Shown here one piece after another: positions 14,028 through 15,382 of a DNA stretch of 15,382 nucleotides. The stretch covers positions 1 to 15,382 of the forward strand of contig CAYRAI010000046.1 of assembly GCA_964422205.1 (NCBI GenBank). The letters run 5' to 3'. A program made the translations under genes and the position numbers. Source of the stretch: CAZNYN01 sp964422205 (GTDB lineage Bacteria; Synergistota; Synergistia; Synergistales; Synergistaceae). Under the pieces are notes generated by a model. The model had not been told where the DNA came from, did not search any database, and saw only the letters and a program-made list of their open reading frames with translations. Position 1 is the first letter of the stretch. Each line of letters opens with the position of its first letter.

Positions 14028-14420
14028 ATGGCAAGTACATTCATCTGGGGAACAGGCAGAAGAAAGAACGCTGTCGCCCGCGTACGCATCTGCGAAGGCG
14101 AAGGCAAATTCCTCATCAACAACCGTGAAGTAAAAGACTACCTTCCCCGCGTATACTGGAGCACACAGGCAATTCAGGCTCTTGCCGCGGCCGGAGTAGA
14201 AGGCAAAATCGACGTATTCGTCAATGCGCACGGCGGCGGTCTCACAGGTCAGGCAGGAGCAATCCGCCTCGGAGTTGCGAGAGCTATCCTTAAAATGTAT
14301 CCCGCATCACGCCCCGCACTCAAAAAAGCAGGACTTCTTACACGCGATCCGAGAATGGTCGAACGCAAGAAGACAGGACTCAAAGGCGCGAGAGCGAACA
14401 AGCAGTTCTCAAAGCGTTAG
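14028..14420 (+). CDS. rpsI: 30S ribosomal protein S9
   Basis: S9 lies in the head of the small subunit, and its C-terminal tail reaches the P-site tRNA. The 130 residues are full length: N-terminal FIWGTGRRKNAVARVRI, FVNAHGGGLTGQAGAIRLGVARAI in the middle, and the basic tail LLTRDPRMVERKKTGLKGARANKQFSKR, ending in the conserved Ser-Lys-Arg that contacts the tRNA anticodon stem. GGGGTGA upstream of ATG 14028 is the ribosome binding site. It ends the rplM-rpsI unit and is followed by a strong terminator 61 bp downstream. Confidence 0.98.
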   Translation: MASTFIWGTGRRKNAVARVRICEGEGKFLINNREVKDYLPRVYWSTQAIQALAAAGVEGKIDVFVNAHGGGLTGQAGAIRLGVARAILKMYPASRPALKKAGLLTRDPRMVERKKTGLKGARANKQFSKR

Positions 14421-14481
14421 TCCGATATGGCTCTCTGCCGCGGATAACCCCGAGCAAAGCGCCATACTTCAGATCAATATC

Positions 14482-14520
14482 AAAAAGCCCAAAGCCTTTT
14501 GCAAGGTTTTGGGCTTTTTT
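14482..14520. terminator. bidirectional intrinsic terminator, rpsI / HTH gene
   Basis: GCCCAAAGCCTT (14487-14498) pairs over its whole length with AAGGTTTTGGGC (14503-14514), with one G.T pair and the loop TTGC. Five As precede the stem (14482-14486) and six Ts follow it (14515-14520). It lies between the convergent rpsI and the minus-strand HTH regulator, so it can serve both. Confidence 0.95.
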
Positions 14521-14540
14521 ACTGCTTAAAATACGAGAAC

Positions 14541-14927
14541 CTACTCTGCAGAACTATGCAGAGCGCGCTCGCACGCAGCCAGCAGCTCGCACAGTATAGT
14601 CTTGTCTGAGCACGCATAGTTGTTGTTTTCTAAAATCTTGCGCAGCTTTGAAAAAGCGATAATAACGTCGGACGGGTCATCAGATATTTTGACCTCCGAT
14701 GTTTTGGAGCAGAATATCCCGTCCTCCTCCGATGAGAACCAGTAGCTGATATCCACGCCCTTCTTTTCGGCAAGCATAATCAGTATAGGAATAGTCGGTT
14801 CTCTATTCCCATTCTCTAAATTGCTCAAATGGTTTTGCGATATGCCAATATGTGACGCGAAATCCTTCTGAGATATATTGCCTCTTATTATTTTTACATA
14901 TTTGCCGAAATTTAATACTCTCATCAT
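14541..14927 (-). CDS. XRE (Cro/CI)-family transcriptional regulator
   Basis: The 128-residue product has an N-terminal HTH of the Cro/CI type at about 7-62: QKDFASHIGISQNHLSNLENGNREPT followed by IPILIMLAEKKGVDISYWF. The C-terminal 65 residues (EEDGIFCSK... to CERALHSSAE) form a helical region I cannot assign, perhaps for dimerisation. The open frame reaches 15011, but the start is placed at ATG 14927 (or 14924) because a promoter lies immediately upstream, from -35 TTGGCA to -10 TATACT, with the -10 only 6 nt from the ATG and no ribosome binding site. That implies a leaderless mRNA. Its DNA is AT-richer than the neighbouring ribosomal genes, consistent with an acquired element. It is probably a repressor of the divergent promoter at 14993-15021. 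Confidence 0.85.
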   Translation of the reverse strand: MMRVLNFGKYVKIIRGNISQKDFASHIGISQNHLSNLENGNREPTIPILIMLAEKKGVDISYWFSSEEDGIFCSKTSEVKISDDPSDVIIAFSKLRKILENNNYACSDKTILCELLAACERALHSSAE

Positions 14928-14933
14928 ATATTT

Positions 14934-14961
14934 AGTATACCTTGAGCCTATGTAATGCCAA
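14934..14961 (-). promoter_or_regulatory. promoter of the HTH gene (leftward)
   Basis: Read on the minus strand, TTGGCA (14961-14956) and TATACT (14939-14934) each match the sigma-70 consensus at five of six bases, with a 16-bp spacer. The expected start of transcription, about 7 nt after the -10, falls on the ATG at 14927, predicting a leaderless transcript. An ATCTCA word at 14963-14968 abuts the -35, a position suited to regulation by a bound activator or repressor. Confidence 0.6.
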
Positions 14962-14981
14962 AATCTCAAACATGGTAAAAA

Positions 14982-15017
14982 TATCTCAGTAGTTGATAAA
15001 TACTTCAACATGAGATA
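14982..15017. repeat. 36-bp imperfect dyad, candidate operator
   Basis: The outer arms TATCTCA (14982-14988) and TGAGATA (15011-15017) and the inner arms GTTGA (14992-14996) and TCAAC (15005-15009) are exact inverted repeats around a TAAATACT centre, with slightly unequal gaps (3 and 1 nt). The hexamer ATCTCA also occurs at 14963-14968, exactly 20 bp (about two helical turns) from the copy at 14983. The dyad covers the rightward -35 to -10 region, as expected for an operator bound by the adjacent HTH protein. The alternative is an RNA hairpin, which is less likely because it lies upstream of both predicted transcripts. Confidence 0.6.
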
Positions 15018-15021
15018 AAAT
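14993..15021 (+). promoter_or_regulatory. rightward divergent promoter
   Basis: TTGATA (14993-14998) and TAAAAT (15016-15021) each match the sigma-70 consensus at five of six bases, with the ideal 17-bp spacer (14999-15015). The -35 lies in the left inner arm of the dyad at 14982-15017 and the -10 overlaps its right outer arm. Transcription would start near 15028 and run right, through a small ORF at 15051. Confidence 0.6.
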
Positions 15022-15050
15022 CCTAAAGTATCGTCCTAAAATGTGAAGGT

Positions 15051-15134
15051 ATGTACACAATAGACGGCTCATCCGGAGATGAGAATAAAAAGCAGGATTC
15101 TTTCTTTATGTTCACTCTGCGCTCCAAAACCTAG
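15051..15134 (+). CDS. possible 27-aa small ORF downstream of divergent promoter
   Basis: The ATG at 15051 opens a 27-codon frame (MYTIDGSSGDENKKQDSFFM and seven more residues) ending in TAG at 15132. It begins about 23 nt after the predicted start of the rightward transcript, which is the main reason to list it. The only purine-rich site, GAAGG (15045-15049), is one base from the ATG, too close for normal initiation. The same frame stays open after the TAG for about 50 codons, so this could be the decayed start of a longer gene. A perfect hairpin CTCATC-CGGA-GATGAG (15068-15083) lies inside. I cannot assign a function. Confidence 0.2.
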   Translation: MYTIDGSSGDENKKQDSFFMFTLRSKT

Positions 15135-15382
15135 TGCTGCACCCAAAAACGCCGGTACATATGTTTTCGTGCTATTTGCGGAATAAGGAGGCTGAAAGAG
15201 AAAAGAGTCTCCTGTCCGGCGGATTTTGGCGCAGATTCACAATCTGCTGATTTCGCACAGCTCACGGAGATAAAATTTTGAATCTATAAATATGTAGTCT
15301 ATATTGTTTTACTCCATTTATATAACGATATTTTATTGCTTTATAGCAAAATACTTGCTTTCTGTTTGCTTATGCTATATTA
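15135..15382. other. right-edge region without a recognisable gene
   Basis: I see no convincing gene in these 248 bases on either strand. There is a perfect 7-bp hairpin GCAGATT-CAC-AATCTGC (15231-15247), an AAGGAGG at 15185-15191 with no start codon suitably placed after it, and a very AT-rich final 90 bases. In that part TTGCT-TTAT-AGCAA (15336-15349) is a small hairpin. TGCTATATT (15373-15381) resembles an extended -10 with TTGCTT (15355-15360) as a poor, closely spaced -35. A promoter for a gene beyond the edge is possible. Confidence 0.4.

Noticed and set aside
13542..14231. 229-codon open frame on the minus strand across rplM and rpsI
   Set aside because: It mirrors two certain ribosomal protein genes, has no ribosome binding site, and its cysteine-rich composition is typical of an antisense shadow.
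15225..15260. tRNA-His-like anticodon arm on the minus strand (stem GCAGA/TCTGC with loop TTGTGAA)
   Set aside because: No T arm, D arm or acceptor stem is present around it. It is a plain hairpin or at most a remnant, so I do not call a tRNA or an attachment site.
1..15382. CRISPR arrays, insertion sequences, integrase genes or toxin-antitoxin pairs
   Set aside because: I saw no regularly spaced direct repeats, transposase-like frames or recognisable toxin genes. The HTH locus at the right end is the only accessory-like feature.

Overview
The window is bacterial chromosome of moderate GC, densely packed with housekeeping genes that carry strong AAGGAGG-type ribosome binding sites. The gene content suits a diderm, anaerobe-like lineage outside the Proteobacteria: tRNA-Trp-secE-nusG-rplK-rplA, a gerM-like/rph/rdgB cluster, an archaeal/thermophile-type nicotinate phosphoribosyltransferase, and an LytC-type amidase with an N-terminal copper-amine-oxidase-like domain. 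My best guess is Synergistota (Synergistes/Cloacibacillus-like). This is inference from gene style and order, not from a database match. I see no CRISPR array, insertion sequence or complete prophage.

Bases 1-2451 are the translocation/transcription/ribosome block: the 3' part of tRNA-Trp, secE, nusG, rplK (L11) and rplA (L1). It ends in a strong bidirectional terminator, where rplJ-rplL would usually follow. Two RNA structures stand out. A hairpin separates the nusG Shine-Dalgarno from its start codon. A roughly 126-nt element closed by an 11-bp helix lies between rplK and rplA.

Bases 2463-3746 (minus strand) hold a fumarylacetoacetate-hydrolase-family enzyme and, upstream of it, a small winged-helix protein. 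Bases 3787-3829 are a divergent promoter region with a palindromic -10.

Bases 3899-12061 (plus strand) form a long, tightly overlapping operon: YfcE-type phosphodiesterase, four-helix membrane GAF protein, PHP/TrpH-type phosphoesterase, threonine aldolase, TldE/PmbA, N-acetylmuramoyl-L-alanine amidase, GerMN membrane protein, RNase PH and RdgB. The themes are RNA and nucleotide turnover and envelope maintenance. Next come secG and nicotinate phosphoribosyltransferase, then a structured leader, rplM (L13) and rpsI (S9), and a second bidirectional terminator.

Bases 14541-15382 look like accessory DNA. A Cro/CI-type HTH regulator on the minus strand appears to be made from a leaderless transcript. 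A divergent sigma-70-type promoter pointing right is overlaid exactly by a 36-bp dyad built on ATCTCA/TGAGAT words. This is a lambda-like regulatory switch, but it drives only a 27-codon ORF followed by AT-rich DNA with no recognisable gene before the edge.
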